Shown here: positions 34,868 through 45,304 of the stretch, piece by piece | How the letters are laid out: every line of letters begins with the position of its first letter | How positions within the stretch are numbered: position 1 is the first letter of the stretch | DNA from: Bacilli bacterium | GTDB taxonomy: Bacteria > Bacillota > Bacilli > RF39 > UBA660 | Reading direction: 5' to 3' | Length of the DNA: 64,000 bases | Assembly: GCA_017525855.1 (NCBI GenBank) | Contig: JAFXSE010000005.1 | Span: 1-64,000 of the forward strand | Position numbers and translations under genes: made by a program | Notes under the pieces: generated by a model | Database searches by the model: none | Told to the model about the DNA's origin: nothing | What the model saw: only the letters and a program-made list of their open reading frames with translations

Positions 34868-36490
34868 ATGAGAAAAAAATTAAATGTTAAAAATAGTTTC
34901 TTTCAAAGTGCATTCATCAATACTTTAAGTAAAGTTTTGGGAATAATATATGTAATACCATTTTATTATGTTATTAGAGAGCAAGGCGGGGCATTATATG
35001 GTTATATATATACAATATATTTGTTTTTTGCAGCCATAGCGACTTTTGGGCTTCCTCTTGCAGTTAGAAAAATATGTAGTGAGTATCACTCTAAGGGGTA
35101 TTATAAAACCGAAAAAAAAGCATTTATAATGTCTAGAAGAATAGCTTTTTGTATGGGGTTTCTAATGCTTTTATTATTATTTGTATTAGCTCCTTTTTTA
35201 TCTAAGTTAATTGTAGGTAATTTAAGAGGAATAAAATATCAAGAGCAAATAACTTTTGTTATTAGATTAATTTCAGTAGCTTTACTTGTTACTCCTGTTT
35301 TAAATGTTTATAGGTCTTATTTAGAAGGGCATAAGTTAGTTAAAGAAAAGTATTTTTCAGACACAATTGAAAGCATTATTAAATTTAGTATTATAATAAT
35401 AGGAAGTTTTATTTCTGTTAAGTTGTTTCATTTTTCTTTAAAAACTACTATGGGGGTTTGTGTATTTGGAATAGTAGCGGGAATTATAGGAAGTTATTTT
35501 TATATATTAGGAATAATTAAGAAAAAAAAGGAAAATTTTGATAATAATGGTATTAAGGTAAAAGAACCTAACTTTTCTAATAAGGTTATTATAAGAAAAG
35601 TAATTAATTATGCGCTTCCTTTTATAATGATTGATTTGTTTAAAGTTATATATGACTTTGTTGATTTGTTAACTGTTGTAAAAACAGTTTCTCACATGAG
35701 TGCTTATTCTGTTGCAGAAGCTGAAAGCATTATTGGAATTTTGCTACTTTGGGGTTCTAACTTTTCAATGATAATTGTATCTATTTCTACCGGAATTATA
35801 GTAACTATGATACCTAAGCTAATAGATTCTTTTACTACAAAAAATATGGAATATACTAACAATAGGGTAAATCAGATTCTTCAATTATTAATACTATTTG
35901 TTGTTCCTATTACTGTAGTAATGAGTATATTATCTAAACCTATATGGATGGTTTTTTATGGCAATAGTAGGTTTGGCTCTTCTATATTTTCATATTACAT
36001 ATTTATTGGTCTTTTTATGAGTATATATTTAGTTATTACAAGTATTTTATATGTATTAAAAGATTATAAGACCGTTTTTATAAGTTTTATAGTAGGATTT
36101 GTTTTAAAATTATTATTAAATATATCATTAATGAATAGTTTTAATAAAATGGGACTTCCTCCATATTATGGAAGTATTAGTGCAACTATTATAGGGTATT
36201 TTGTAGGAATTATTATTTGTCTTTATGTGTTATATAAAAAGTACAATATTACTTATGAATCTACATTGAAAGAGATTATTAATATATTTTTAGCTACTAT
36301 TTTGATGATTTTATCTATTTTCTTATTTAGATTAATATTGCCTTATTATACTAATTCTCGAATTTTAAATGTTCTTCTTTTGATTGTTTATGTAACTGTA
36401 GGATTTGTTGTATATTTTATAACTGTTTATAAAACTAAAACTGTAAATAACATATTAAAAAAGAGTATTAATATAAAAGATAGTATCTAG
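34868..36490 (+). CDS. SpoVB/MurJ-like MOP-superfamily flippase
   Basis: A 540-residue protein with 14 predicted membrane helices. SFFQSAFINTLSKVLGIIYVIPFY and the ATFGLPLAVRKICSEY region are typical of the YtgP/SpoVB polysaccharide-biosynthesis group of the MVF/MOP superfamily. These flip lipid-linked wall precursors. Start at 34868 with AGGAAGTG upstream. A housekeeping MurJ role or a sporulation SpoVB role cannot be separated from the sequence alone. Confidence 0.85.
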   Translation: MRKKLNVKNSFFQSAFINTLSKVLGIIYVIPFYYVIREQGGALYGYIYTIYLFFAAIATFGLPLAVRKICSEYHSKGYYKTEKKAFIMSRRIAFCMGFLMLLLLFVLAPFLSKLIVGNLRGIKYQEQITFVIRLISVALLVTPVLNVYRSYLEGHKLVKEKYFSDTIESIIKFSIIIIGSFISVKLFHFSLKTTMGVCVFGIVAGIIGSYFYILGIIKKKKENFDNNGIKVKEPNFSNKVIIRKVINYALPFIMIDLFKVIYDFVDLLTVVKTVSHMSAYSVAEAESIIGILLLWGSNFSMIIVSISTGIIVTMIPKLIDSFTTKNMEYTNNRVNQILQLLILFVVPITVVMSILSKPIWMVFYGNSRFGSSIFSYYIFIGLFMSIYLVITSILYVLKDYKTVFISFIVGFVLKLLLNISLMNSFNKMGLPPYYGSISATIIGYFVGIIICLYVLYKKYNITYESTLKEIINIFLATILMILSIFLFRLILPYYTNSRILNVLLLIVYVTVGFVVYFITVYKTKTVNNILKKSINIKDSI

Positions 36491-36504
36491 TGATACTATC
36501 TTTT
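36475..36504. terminator. Bidirectional terminator between convergent genes
   Basis: A 13-bp stem AAAAGATAGTATC/GATACTATCTTTT, loop TAGT; it serves the flippase gene and the convergent femX pair. Confidence 0.88.
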
Positions 36505-36508
36505 AAAA

Positions 36509-37807
36509 CTATTTATGAATTTTTTTTGAGATGTTTTTAATTTTGTGATACATGGCAAAAGTTAATTTATATGTTTTATATAATGTTTTATTGATTACTA
36601 GGTCAAATTCTCCAATTAATTCTACTACATGTCCTCCAAAACTTTTTTTGAAGAGATACAATCCATATAGTGGATTTTTTTCATTGAAATCACCTGTAAT
36701 CCCATAGAAATTATATCTTTTAAAATTATTTTCTGCGGCATATTTTATTCCATCAAAATGAACTGTATATGCAGATTGAAATTGCATTAATTTTTCTTCA
36801 CTTCCACCATAAAGGGACAATACTTCATTGCCATATACTAAGAATAGTATTCCCCCTAAGGTTGTTTTATTTCCATACTCTTTTTTATACTCTTTAATTT
36901 TTTCTAATTGTTTATCTAATTGTTTAATTCTTTCTTCATCTTGTTTATTATGTGAATTATATTTTTTTTCATTCATTTTTAATTCTTGATTTTCATATTT
37001 TCTGATTCTATCTTCAAGTGAGTCTTTTATTTCTTGTTGCTCTTTTTTTGTGTTTTCTTCGTAAAGATTAAAGTCGATTTCAGCAATTCTAATTTTTAGA
37101 ATACCTGCATCATGAAGAGTATCCCACATTTTTTCATAGTATGAGAATGGTCTATCAACAAATTCTCGTCTGTCTGATGTATGTTTCATTATTTCTTTGA
37201 ATATTGGTAGTTCATCTTTTTCTATTTCATGAGTTATAATTCCACATTTTTCATTTTTCCTTAGAATTTGTCTTGTCTTGGATTCCATATCTTTCATGAT
37301 GTCGTCCATTGCTCTATCTGTGTTGATTACATGCATCCATCTTGGTTGAAGTGTGTCTTGCATTAGGTTGAACCCAAAATGTTTGTAACCTAATTCTTTT
37401 AAGTTATCAACAACTATACTATTATCAAATCCATTTTCTACTAATTGTCCATTATTATCATGTTCTTTATATGGTACATAAGGATCAATTTTTATAAAGA
37501 TAGCTCTTTTTTCTTTTGCAAATTGTTTTATTTTTTCAGTAAATTCTTTTAGAAGTTTTTTGTCTTTGTAGTCAATTAAAAATCCTCTAGGAGAGTAGAA
37601 CATGTATCTGTTGATGACTGGTATTTTTTTTGAAAGTATTAAAGCAGCTCCTTTTATTTTTTTATCGTCAGTCAATCCTACTAAATAACTTGTCCATCCA
37701 TTACTTTTTTTTAGATTTCCCCATGCTTGGGTTTGGTGAAATGTTATTTGTTCATGCTTTTTAGCAAAGTTTTCGAATTCTTTTTCATTTAGTTCTATTA
37801 ACTTCAT
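36509..37807 (-). CDS. FemAB-family aminoacyltransferase (second of pair)
   Basis: A 432-residue FemX/MurM-type ligase that adds amino acids from aminoacyl-tRNA to the lipid II stem peptide. Two GNAT-like lobes are visible: FHQTQAWGNLKKSNGW, INRYMFYSPRGFLIDY, FIKIDPYVPY and FNLMQDTLQPRWMHVINTDR, then LYGGSEEKLMQFQSAY and RYNFYGITGDF. A charged antiparallel coiled coil (about 225-300) is inserted, as in FemA. Its start overlaps the upstream femX gene by 23 bases. Confidence 0.92.
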   Translation of the reverse strand: MKLIELNEKEFENFAKKHEQITFHQTQAWGNLKKSNGWTSYLVGLTDDKKIKGAALILSKKIPVINRYMFYSPRGFLIDYKDKKLLKEFTEKIKQFAKEKRAIFIKIDPYVPYKEHDNNGQLVENGFDNSIVVDNLKELGYKHFGFNLMQDTLQPRWMHVINTDRAMDDIMKDMESKTRQILRKNEKCGIITHEIEKDELPIFKEIMKHTSDRREFVDRPFSYYEKMWDTLHDAGILKIRIAEIDFNLYEENTKKEQQEIKDSLEDRIRKYENQELKMNEKKYNSHNKQDEERIKQLDKQLEKIKEYKKEYGNKTTLGGILFLVYGNEVLSLYGGSEEKLMQFQSAYTVHFDGIKYAAENNFKRYNFYGITGDFNEKNPLYGLYLFKKSFGGHVVELIGEFDLVINKTLYKTYKLTFAMYHKIKNISKKIHK

Positions 37808-39092
37808 TGGTAATCACCTTCTTTGATTTCTTTTTTACAATGTTTCTGTAAAGTGGCACTAATTTGGTAAATACAAAATACATAAATGGTTTAGTTACAT
37901 AGTCAAATTCACCAATGAATTCTATATAATCTCCTCCAAATTTTTTCTTGAATTCATGTAAACCCATACGTGGATTGTCTTTTCTTAAATCTCCAATAGT
38001 TCCAAATTGATCATATATTTTATAACCTTCTTTTTTGCAATATTCAAGATGAGTAAGATATGTATGGTAGTTAGAATATGTTTCAGTTAGTATTGTTTCG
38101 TTTCCTGCATATAATACCCAAGCTTTGTCACCATATTCAATTATCATGTGTGCATTAAGAATTATTTCTTCTCCATAATCTTTTAATACTTTAGTGTATT
38201 TTGTTATATCATTTTCTATACTTTCAAGTTGTCTAGTAGTTTCTTTTAATTTGTTTTTACTACTTTTACTCATATTATCTTTTGGAATCTCTTCTATGAT
38301 TTTGTTTAGTTCTGTTTTTCTTGTGTTTAATTCATTTAGTATTTCTTGTGGATAAATTTTTCCTAAAAATAAAGTCATTTTATTGTCTTCATTATACATT
38401 TTATATAATGTCTTGTAATAATCACTGCTATAAGATACAAAATCTTTTCTTTCTTCTGTTATCATCATTAGTTTGCAAAAAGTATCTAAATCTTTTTCAG
38501 TACCTATTTCTACTTTAGTACCTAGTTTTAATGATTTATTTATTCTTTGTTTAGTAGTTTTAGAAAAATGATTTTTTATATCATCTATGTTTTGTGTTAA
38601 ATCTATTCTAAAGGTATATCTTGGTTGCATTGTTTCAAAGTTTTTAGTGAATCCTAAATGTTTAAAACCAGCTTTGGTAATCATTTTAAATATTTTATCA
38701 AAATCATAGTTATTATTTTGTTCTTCATCTAAATAGTTAAATCTTTTTCTAATGATATCAGGATCTATTTTTAGAAATATGCTTTTCTTATTTCTTGTAA
38801 AACTTAATACTTGTTTAGTAAATTCGTTAAATGTTTCTTCGTCTTCATAATTTAGGACAAATCCTCTTGGTGAATAAAAATAACTATATCCTAAAGGTAA
38901 TTTTTTTTGAAGAAGTAATGCTGTTCCTACTATTTTGTTTTCTTTTTTTAATCCTAGATAATATGGAATTAAATTTTTCTTTGCTTTAGAAAATTCTCCC
39001 CATGCATATGATTGTAAAAAGTGGGATTTGTATTTATTGGGCTTTACAAAGCTTTCATATTCTTCTTTTTCTAGTTCTACAAGTTTATACAT
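37785..39092 (-). CDS. FemAB-family aminoacyltransferase (first of pair)
   Basis: A 435-residue paralogue of the next gene, with FLQSYAWGEFSKAKKN, YSYFYSPRGFVLNY, FLKIDPDIIR, FETMQPRYTFRIDL, a coiled coil at about 245-300, and YDQFGTIGDLRKDNPRMGLHEFKKKFGGDY. Two FemX-type enzymes in tandem usually add successive residues of an interpeptide bridge; the bridge amino acids cannot be predicted here. GGAGA precedes the start. Confidence 0.92.
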   Translation of the reverse strand: MYKLVELEKEEYESFVKPNKYKSHFLQSYAWGEFSKAKKNLIPYYLGLKKENKIVGTALLLQKKLPLGYSYFYSPRGFVLNYEDEETFNEFTKQVLSFTRNKKSIFLKIDPDIIRKRFNYLDEEQNNNYDFDKIFKMITKAGFKHLGFTKNFETMQPRYTFRIDLTQNIDDIKNHFSKTTKQRINKSLKLGTKVEIGTEKDLDTFCKLMMITEERKDFVSYSSDYYKTLYKMYNEDNKMTLFLGKIYPQEILNELNTRKTELNKIIEEIPKDNMSKSSKNKLKETTRQLESIENDITKYTKVLKDYGEEIILNAHMIIEYGDKAWVLYAGNETILTETYSNYHTYLTHLEYCKKEGYKIYDQFGTIGDLRKDNPRMGLHEFKKKFGGDYIEFIGEFDYVTKPFMYFVFTKLVPLYRNIVKKKSKKVITNEVNRTK

Positions 39093-39162
39093 ATCTATTT
39101 CTCCTATCTCTTATTAGTATACCATAAAATATAAAAAATAAAAAAAGAGTTATAGATTTATT

Positions 39163-39387
39163 CTATAACATATATAAGCTACCATCGTTGTTGGCTACAT
39201 TACTGTTTAAATATCCTGGAATATCTTTCTTTAATGATTTTTCTTCTAGTTTATTAATTCTTTGATCTAGAGTATTAATTATATTTTTTAGTTTTAATAT
39301 TTCTTGTTCTAGTGTTTCAATTTTCATAAGTGATTCATAATTAGGTACCATGGAGTTAAAAGGATTAAAAGGCATATTATAGTTCAT
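39163..39387 (-). CDS. Small coiled-coil protein, unknown
   Basis: A 74-residue protein: a Pro/Asn/Met-rich start (MNYNMPFNPFNSM), a leucine-heptad coiled coil from about residue 20 to 52 (IETLEQEILKLKNIINTLDQ), and a polar tail. GAGGAGG precedes the start. Similar small Asn/Pro-rich coiled-coil proteins occur in spore-formers, but no family is recognised. Confidence 0.6.
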   Translation of the reverse strand: MNYNMPFNPFNSMVPNYESLMKIETLEQEILKLKNIINTLDQRINKLEEKSLKKDIPGYLNSNVANNDGSLYML

Positions 39388-39470
39388 TAAAGGTTCCTCC
39401 TCTTTATATTGTATGCCAAATATGAAAAATATGATATCATATATAATGAAAAAAAGTTGAGGTGTAATAG

Positions 39471-40094
<624 letters not shown>

Positions 40095-40131
40095 CATTAA
40101 AGTTTGATATAATAATAGAGTAGGTGATGGT

Positions 40132-40809
40132 ATGAAAAAGAAAATTATACTTTTAATGTTAATTACTGTAGTATTCATATCTGGTTGTAGTATAACTATT
40201 GTTAAATTAGATAATATCGATAATATAATAAATGATGTACTATTAGTGGATAATAAATTAAGTAATGCTTCATTTAATGGATATTCATATTATATTCCTA
40301 ATACATTAAAGATAATAAATAAGGCAGAATATAATACTGTTTTATTAGATGAATTTTCAAATAAATATTATATTTACGTTGATTTAGTTGGATATTTTAA
40401 TAAAACAAAGAATACATTTTTAGAAGATAGTAGTAGTTATTATTCTAAAAAGATAGTTAATAAGAATAGTAAAAAAGAAGGATATTTAGAAATAAATGAG
40501 ATAAATAAGAAATATTTTGTTGAAGCTGTTTATAATTATGGTAAAATAGAAGTATATACTAAGAAGAGTAATTTAAATAGTGTACTTACTAATCTTAGTC
40601 AAATATTATCTTCACTAAAATATAATGATAAAGTACTTGCTACTTTAGTTGGAGATAATGTTTTAAATTATAAGGAAGAAAGTTTTAATATATTTACCAC
40701 GAAAAAGTCTACTAGTAATTATTTAGATTATATTGAGCAGTATGACAGTCTTAGTGATGATTCAAAATTGCCTGATAGTGATCAGATTGATATTAATAGT
40801 GGTGATTAG
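40132..40809 (+). CDS. Predicted lipoprotein, unknown function
   Basis: A 225-residue protein with a type II signal peptide (KKKIILLMLITVVFISGC; lipobox ISGC, Cys19). The mature part is Asn/Ser/Tyr/Lys-rich without recognised domains and ends in an acidic tail. Followed after 11 bases by the acidic protein gene, and thus probably the first gene of a four-gene envelope operon. Confidence 0.75.
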   Translation: MKKKIILLMLITVVFISGCSITIVKLDNIDNIINDVLLVDNKLSNASFNGYSYYIPNTLKIINKAEYNTVLLDEFSNKYYIYVDLVGYFNKTKNTFLEDSSSYYSKKIVNKNSKKEGYLEINEINKKYFVEAVYNYGKIEVYTKKSNLNSVLTNLSQILSSLKYNDKVLATLVGDNVLNYKEESFNIFTTKKSTSNYLDYIEQYDSLSDDSKLPDSDQIDINSGD

Positions 40810-40820
40810 AGAGGTGTTTT

Positions 40821-41891
40821 ATGAAATTAATAGATAAATTAAAAAATGCACTTTTTGAGGAAGAATATGTAGAGATAGAAGAAAAACCAAAAAAAGTAAA
40901 AGAAAAGAGTAAAAATAAAAAGGTAGATATTGTTTATAATGACAGTTATGAAGAAGAAAAACCAATCGCTAAAAGAATTGTACCTCAAGAGAAGAAAATT
41001 ATTGAGCCACTTGAAGAAAAGGAAGAAGATATAATTGATTCTGGTTTAGGTATTCAACCTGCTTCACAATTTGAAGAATCTAAAATTACTGTTGTTAATG
41101 ATGAAGATTTAAAACCTGATGATGATTATCAAAGTACTAGTATGAATGTAACTAAAAGACGTAGTGATACTTATTCATATGAAGATCCTTTAGTAGAAGT
41201 AGAACAAATAACAGAGAAAATAGAACCTAAACTTTATCAAGCTTCTAAGAAAGAAAGTTATTTAGAAAATTATACACCTCATGAATATGGTAATTATGAA
41301 AAGCAAAAAGAAAAGCAAAGGGAAGGATTTAAGCCGTCTCCTATTATTTCACCAATATATGGTATTGTAGAAGATACAAGGTTTATGAATAAAGAACCAA
41401 GAAGAGAGGTTCGTATTACAACTGCGGTTAGTCATGAAAAAATGAACTTGGATGCAATAAGAAAAAAAGCCTTTGGAAATTTAAGTGATGATATTGGCGA
41501 AAATGTAGGATTAAATAATAATACTCAAAAAATAGAAGTTAATGATGATGATAATGATAATGTATTATTAGATTTAAGTAACGATAAAACGCCAGAAGTT
41601 AATGAGATAACTGTTGGTGATGCTGTTGAATATTTTGAAGATTTAGGGTTAGAATATAATGAAGACTATATTGATAGTTCTAAAGTTACTAGGGCTCAAA
41701 AAAATGCATCTTTAAATGAAGAAGTTGAAGAGGATTTAGATGTTACTGGTAATATCGAAGAAGATTTAGCACTTAAAGATGATAATGCTTCAGTAGATGA
41801 TCAAGTTATTGTAAGAGAAGTAAATGATGATAATTCTAGTAGTGGCGATAGTGAAAATTTATTTGATTTAATAGATTCAATGTATGAATAA
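40821..41891 (+). CDS. Acidic, largely disordered protein with SPIYG motif
   Basis: A 356-residue protein. The first 16 residues (MKLIDKLKNALFEEEY) form a possible amphipathic membrane-targeting helix. The rest is charged and low-complexity. One conserved-looking island lies near 165-190: GFKPSPIISPIYGIVEDTRF. The C-terminus ends with a short hydrophobic NLFDLIDSMYE motif. No catalytic domain is seen. It could be an adaptor for division or envelope proteins; that is inference from the helix, the short motifs and the neighbouring DUF948/YtxH-like genes. Confidence 0.6.
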   Translation: MKLIDKLKNALFEEEYVEIEEKPKKVKEKSKNKKVDIVYNDSYEEEKPIAKRIVPQEKKIIEPLEEKEEDIIDSGLGIQPASQFEESKITVVNDEDLKPDDDYQSTSMNVTKRRSDTYSYEDPLVEVEQITEKIEPKLYQASKKESYLENYTPHEYGNYEKQKEKQREGFKPSPIISPIYGIVEDTRFMNKEPRREVRITTAVSHEKMNLDAIRKKAFGNLSDDIGENVGLNNNTQKIEVNDDDNDNVLLDLSNDKTPEVNEITVGDAVEYFEDLGLEYNEDYIDSSKVTRAQKNASLNEEVEEDLDVTGNIEEDLALKDDNASVDDQVIVREVNDDNSSSGDSENLFDLIDSMYE

Positions 41892-41911
41892 AGTATGAAA
41901 GGATGATAATA

Positions 41912-42211
41912 ATGGAACAGTTTATTCCTGTATTACAAATGCTATTATATATGGCAGCTATTGTATTATTAGTTGTATTAATAATTCTTGGAATTAAAGC
42001 TATTAAGGTGATGGACAAGGCAGATAAAGTAATTGACGATGTGGATTCTAAAATGCAATCTTTAAATGGTTTCTTTGATACAATTGATAAAGTAGGATTA
42101 GGTATTGATTCTTTTACTAATTCTGTTATTACTAAGGTAAGTAGTATTCTATCTATATTTTCTAAAAATAAGAAAAAAATTAAAAAGAAAGAGGATGATA
42201 TTGATGAGTAA
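41912..42211 (+). CDS. Small membrane protein, DUF948-like
   Basis: A 99-residue protein with one N-terminal membrane helix (about 5-28), a helical DKADKVIDDVDSKMQSLNGFF segment and a Lys-rich tail, as in DUF948-type proteins. ATG at 41912 is preferred because AAAGGA lies 8 bases upstream. It overlaps the YtxH-like gene by 8 bases. Confidence 0.7.
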   Translation: MEQFIPVLQMLLYMAAIVLLVVLIILGIKAIKVMDKADKVIDDVDSKMQSLNGFFDTIDKVGLGIDSFTNSVITKVSSILSIFSKNKKKIKKKEDDIDE

Positions 42212-42620
42212 AAGAGGATTAACAAAATTTGCTATAGGTACAGCAATTGGTGTTGGAATTGGTTTTTTATTAGCGCCAAAAGAAGGCAGTGAAACAAGAA
42301 AAGAATTAAAACAAAAGATTGATGAGTTTTGTAAAAAAGAAAAAGATCTAAAAAAAGAAGATGTTCAGGCGGAGATTGAAATGAGAGTTGAAAAATTAAA
42401 GAAAGAAATTAGTGAATTAGATAAGGAAAAGGTATTAAAAATAGCTAAAGAAAAGGGCCAACAAGTTAAGACTGAGGCTCAGAAGTTAGTTGATTTAGCA
42501 AAAGAAAAAGGAACTCCAGTACTAGAAAAGACCGCTACAGAAGTAAGAGAAAAAGCAATAGTTGTTACAAAAAATGTATTAGATAAGTTAGAAAATAAGC
42601 AAAATAAAAAAGAAAATTAA
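42204..42620 (+). CDS. YtxH-domain protein
   Basis: A 138-residue protein. The N-terminus FAIGTAIGVGIGFLLAPKEGSETRKEL is the Gly-rich membrane helix and APKxGxxxR motif of YtxH family proteins. A long charged helix follows. Homologues are often general-stress proteins linked to DUF948 partners, as here. Overlaps the upstream gene. Confidence 0.85.
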   Translation: MSKRGLTKFAIGTAIGVGIGFLLAPKEGSETRKELKQKIDEFCKKEKDLKKEDVQAEIEMRVEKLKKEISELDKEKVLKIAKEKGQQVKTEAQKLVDLAKEKGTPVLEKTATEVREKAIVVTKNVLDKLENKQNKKEN

Positions 42621-42664
42621 AAAAATATTGCTAAAATTATAAATGGTGATAAAATATAAATATA

Positions 42665-42867
42665 TTTTTCAGAGATTGATCGGAAGTAGAAAATAATTAA
42701 TTAGTTATAGAGATTCTATGGTTGGTGGAAATAGAAAATTATTATTTTTGAAGTACATATCATGAGAAAAAACGTTTATCGCGTTAAGATATTGAGTGCA
42801 TAGTTTACTATGAATTAAGGTGGTACCGCGAATTATTCGTCCTTATTGATGAATAGTTCGTTTTTTT
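42665..42867 (+). ncRNA. T-box leader, tyrosine specifier
   Basis: The T-box AAGGTGGTACCGCG is at 42817-42830. A terminator stem CGAATTATTC/GAATAGTTCG with T's follows. In the specifier region TTGAAGTACAT, the codon TAC (42754-42756, Tyr) matches tyrS downstream. Confidence 0.92.
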
Positions 42868-42888
42868 GTTTTAAGGAGGAGATATAAT

Positions 42889-44118
42889 ATGAGTTTTTTT
42901 GAAGAATTAGAGTGGAGAGGTTTGGTTAAAGATATAGCTGGTGATGATCTTAAAGATAAGCTAGATAATGAGAAAGTTACTTTTTATTGGGGAACTGATC
43001 CTACTGCTGATAGTTTGCATATAGGACATTATTCATCACTTGTTACGGCTAAGAGACTAGCTAGGGCTGGTCATCATCCGATACTTTTAGTTGGAGGTGC
43101 TACTGGATTAATAGGAGATCCAAGACCAACTGCTGAAAGAGAAATTATTTCAAAAGAGACAGTTGAAAAAAACTTAGAAGGAATAAAGAAGCAAGTTAAA
43201 GAAATAGTTGGCGGAGATGTTGAAGTAGTTAATAATAACGATTGGATGAAGGATTTCTCTTTTACAGATTTTTTGAGAGATGTTGGTAAATATATTAATG
43301 TTAATTATATGTTGGATAAAGATATTATTAGACGTAGACTTGATACTGGAATTACTTTTGCAGAATTTTCTTATACTTTAATACAAGGATATGATTATCT
43401 ACATTTGTTTAAAGAAAAGAATTGTATTTTACAGGCGGCTGGTTCTGATCAATGGGGTAATATTACTACGGGAGTAGACTTAATAAGAAAAATGACTGGA
43501 AAACAAGCTTATGGTTTTACTATGCCTCTTATTTTAGATGCTACTGGTAAAAAATTTGGTAAGAGTGAAGGTAATGCTTTATGGTTAAATGAAGATAAAA
43601 CATCTAGTTATGAACTATATCAATATTTAATTAATTCAGATGATTCTAAGGTGGAGGAATATTTAAAAGTATTTACTTTTCTTACACCTGATGAGATTCT
43701 TAATGTTATGAAAGAACATAATGAAGCTCCTCATTTGAGAATTGCTCAAAAAACTTTAGCTCGCGAAATAATTACTGATTTACATGGCAAAGAAAGTTTT
43801 GAAGTTGCCTTAAAGATTAGTGAATCTTTATTTAGTGGTGATATCAAAAAACTATCTTTAGAAGAGATTGAACAAGCTTTTAATGGTATTGAACCATATA
43901 ATATAAGTGAAGATAAAAATATTGTTGATTTGTTAGTAGAGGCATCTATTTGTTCTAGTAAAAGAGAAGCTCGTGAATTTTTAACAAATGGTTCTATTTA
44001 TATTAATGGTGATAGAGTAACTGATTTAGAAACGACTATTGATAGAGGTATTGCCATGGGTGGTAAGTATGTAATCATAAGAAGAGGAAAGAAAAAGTAC
44101 TTTGTTATTTCTTTTTAG
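42889..44118 (+). CDS. tyrS: Tyrosyl-tRNA synthetase
   Basis: A 409-residue class I synthetase. TFYWGTDPTADSLHIGHY carries the HIGH motif; QGYDYLHLF and QAAGSDQWGNI are the tyrosine site; KFGKSEGNALWL is the KMSKS loop; a C-terminal S4-like RNA-binding domain has SSKREAREFLTNGSIYINGD. Controlled by the Tyr T-box directly upstream; GGAGGAG precedes the start. Confidence 0.98.
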   Translation: MSFFEELEWRGLVKDIAGDDLKDKLDNEKVTFYWGTDPTADSLHIGHYSSLVTAKRLARAGHHPILLVGGATGLIGDPRPTAEREIISKETVEKNLEGIKKQVKEIVGGDVEVVNNNDWMKDFSFTDFLRDVGKYINVNYMLDKDIIRRRLDTGITFAEFSYTLIQGYDYLHLFKEKNCILQAAGSDQWGNITTGVDLIRKMTGKQAYGFTMPLILDATGKKFGKSEGNALWLNEDKTSSYELYQYLINSDDSKVEEYLKVFTFLTPDEILNVMKEHNEAPHLRIAQKTLAREIITDLHGKESFEVALKISESLFSGDIKKLSLEEIEQAFNGIEPYNISEDKNIVDLLVEASICSSKREAREFLTNGSIYINGDRVTDLETTIDRGIAMGGKYVIIRRGKKKYFVISF

Positions 44119-44125
44119 GTGAATT

Positions 44126-44677
44126 ATGACGACTTTATATTTAGTAAGGCATGGAGAAACAGATTTAAATAAAGAACACATCATTCAATCTAGTAATGAT
44201 ACTCATTTGAATATGAAAGGTGTTAATAAAGTTAAACAATTAAGGACAACATTATTAAGTTTAGGAGTTGATGTATGCTATACATCTCCACTTTTTAGAA
44301 CATTAGAAACAGCTTTTGGTTTAGTTGGCGACAAAGCATTAATTATTAATGATGAGAGACTTATGGATAGAGCTATGGGTATTTATGAAGGGAAAAAGTG
44401 TGATGAGTTTGATCATCAGAAGTATTGGGATTACAACCTTAATTGTAGTGATGATGGTGTAGAAAGTATTCATGATATGTTTATTAGAGGAGAAAAATTT
44501 GTAAATGAGATATTACAAAAACATAATGGAAAAAAAGTATTAATAGTTTCTCATACCGGTATGATAAGGGTACTACATCATATTTTGAAAAACACAGATT
44601 TAAAAAAAGAACAATTAAGATTTGAAGTTCCTAATTGTTATTTTGAAAAAATAGATTTAAATAAAGAAAAACAATAG
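44126..44677 (+). CDS. Histidine phosphatase family protein
   Basis: A 183-residue phosphoglycerate-mutase-like enzyme. The catalytic LVRHGETDLN and the second His in VSHTGMIRVLHH are present, with Arg in SPLFRTLETA and Glu in YEGKKCDEF. Substrate unknown; homologues are often broad phosphatases. It starts 7 bases after tyrS and may be co-transcribed. Confidence 0.9.
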   Translation: MTTLYLVRHGETDLNKEHIIQSSNDTHLNMKGVNKVKQLRTTLLSLGVDVCYTSPLFRTLETAFGLVGDKALIINDERLMDRAMGIYEGKKCDEFDHQKYWDYNLNCSDDGVESIHDMFIRGEKFVNEILQKHNGKKVLIVSHTGMIRVLHHILKNTDLKKEQLRFEVPNCYFEKIDLNKEKQ

Positions 44678-44693
44678 ATTGTATCTATTGTTT
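44669..44693. terminator. Bidirectional terminator between convergent genes
   Basis: AAACAATAGAT/ATCTATTGTTT, loop TGT; it serves the phosphatase and rpsD. Confidence 0.85.
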
Positions 44694-44696
44694 CTT

Positions 44697-45299
44697 TTAT
44701 TTATTATAGAATTCAACGATTAGTGATTCATCAATATCCATATTTAATTCATTTCTTTCTGGATATCTTACGTATGTACCACTTAATTTGTTAGCATCAA
44801 ATGTAACGAATTCAACACGTTTTGTGATTTTTTCTAGAGATTCTTTAACTGCTTTATGATCATTTGATCCTTCTTTAATAGCTATTACATCTCCTGGTTT
44901 ACATCTATATGATGGAATATCAACTTTCTTTCCATTAACAGTTACGTGTCCATGGTTTACTAATTGTCTAGCTCCACGACGAGTAGTTGAGAAACCAAGA
45001 CGGTAACAAATGTTATCAAGACGAGATTCAAGTAATTTTAAGAAATTATCACCATGAATACCGCTCATCTTTCCAGCTTCTTCAAAAGTTTTACGGAATT
45101 GTTTTTCGTTTAGTCCATACATAAAACGAACTTTTTGCTTTTCTTTTAATTGTGTACCATAATCTGATAATTTAGCCTTACGACTTTTACCATGTTGTCC
45201 AGGTGCATAAGGACGACGAGCTAATTCTTTACCAGTTTCACTAATTGAAAATCCAACGCTACGTGCTTGTTTGTAACTTGGTCCAGTATATCTTGCCAT
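44697..45299 (-). CDS. rpsD: Small-subunit ribosomal protein S4 (uS4)
   Basis: A 200-residue protein with [20 protein letters not shown] at the start and an S4 RNA-binding domain ([34 protein letters not shown]). It binds 16S rRNA early in 30S assembly. It is monocistronic, with a strong promoter and a long leader that may carry its autoregulatory site. Confidence 0.99.
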   Translation of the reverse strand: MARYTGPSYKQARSVGFSISETGKELARRPYAPGQHGKSRKAKLSDYGTQLKEKQKVRFMYGLNEKQFRKTFEEAGKMSGIHGDNFLKLLESRLDNICYRLGFSTTRRGARQLVNHGHVTVNGKKVDIPSYRCKPGDVIAIKEGSNDHKAVKESLEKITKRVEFVTFDANKLSGTYVRYPERNELNMDIDESLIVEFYNK

Positions 45300-45304
45300 A
45301 TTAA

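Noticed and set aside
41836..42225. 129-codon minus-strand frame
   Set aside because: Antisense to three well-supported plus-strand genes with good ribosome sites.
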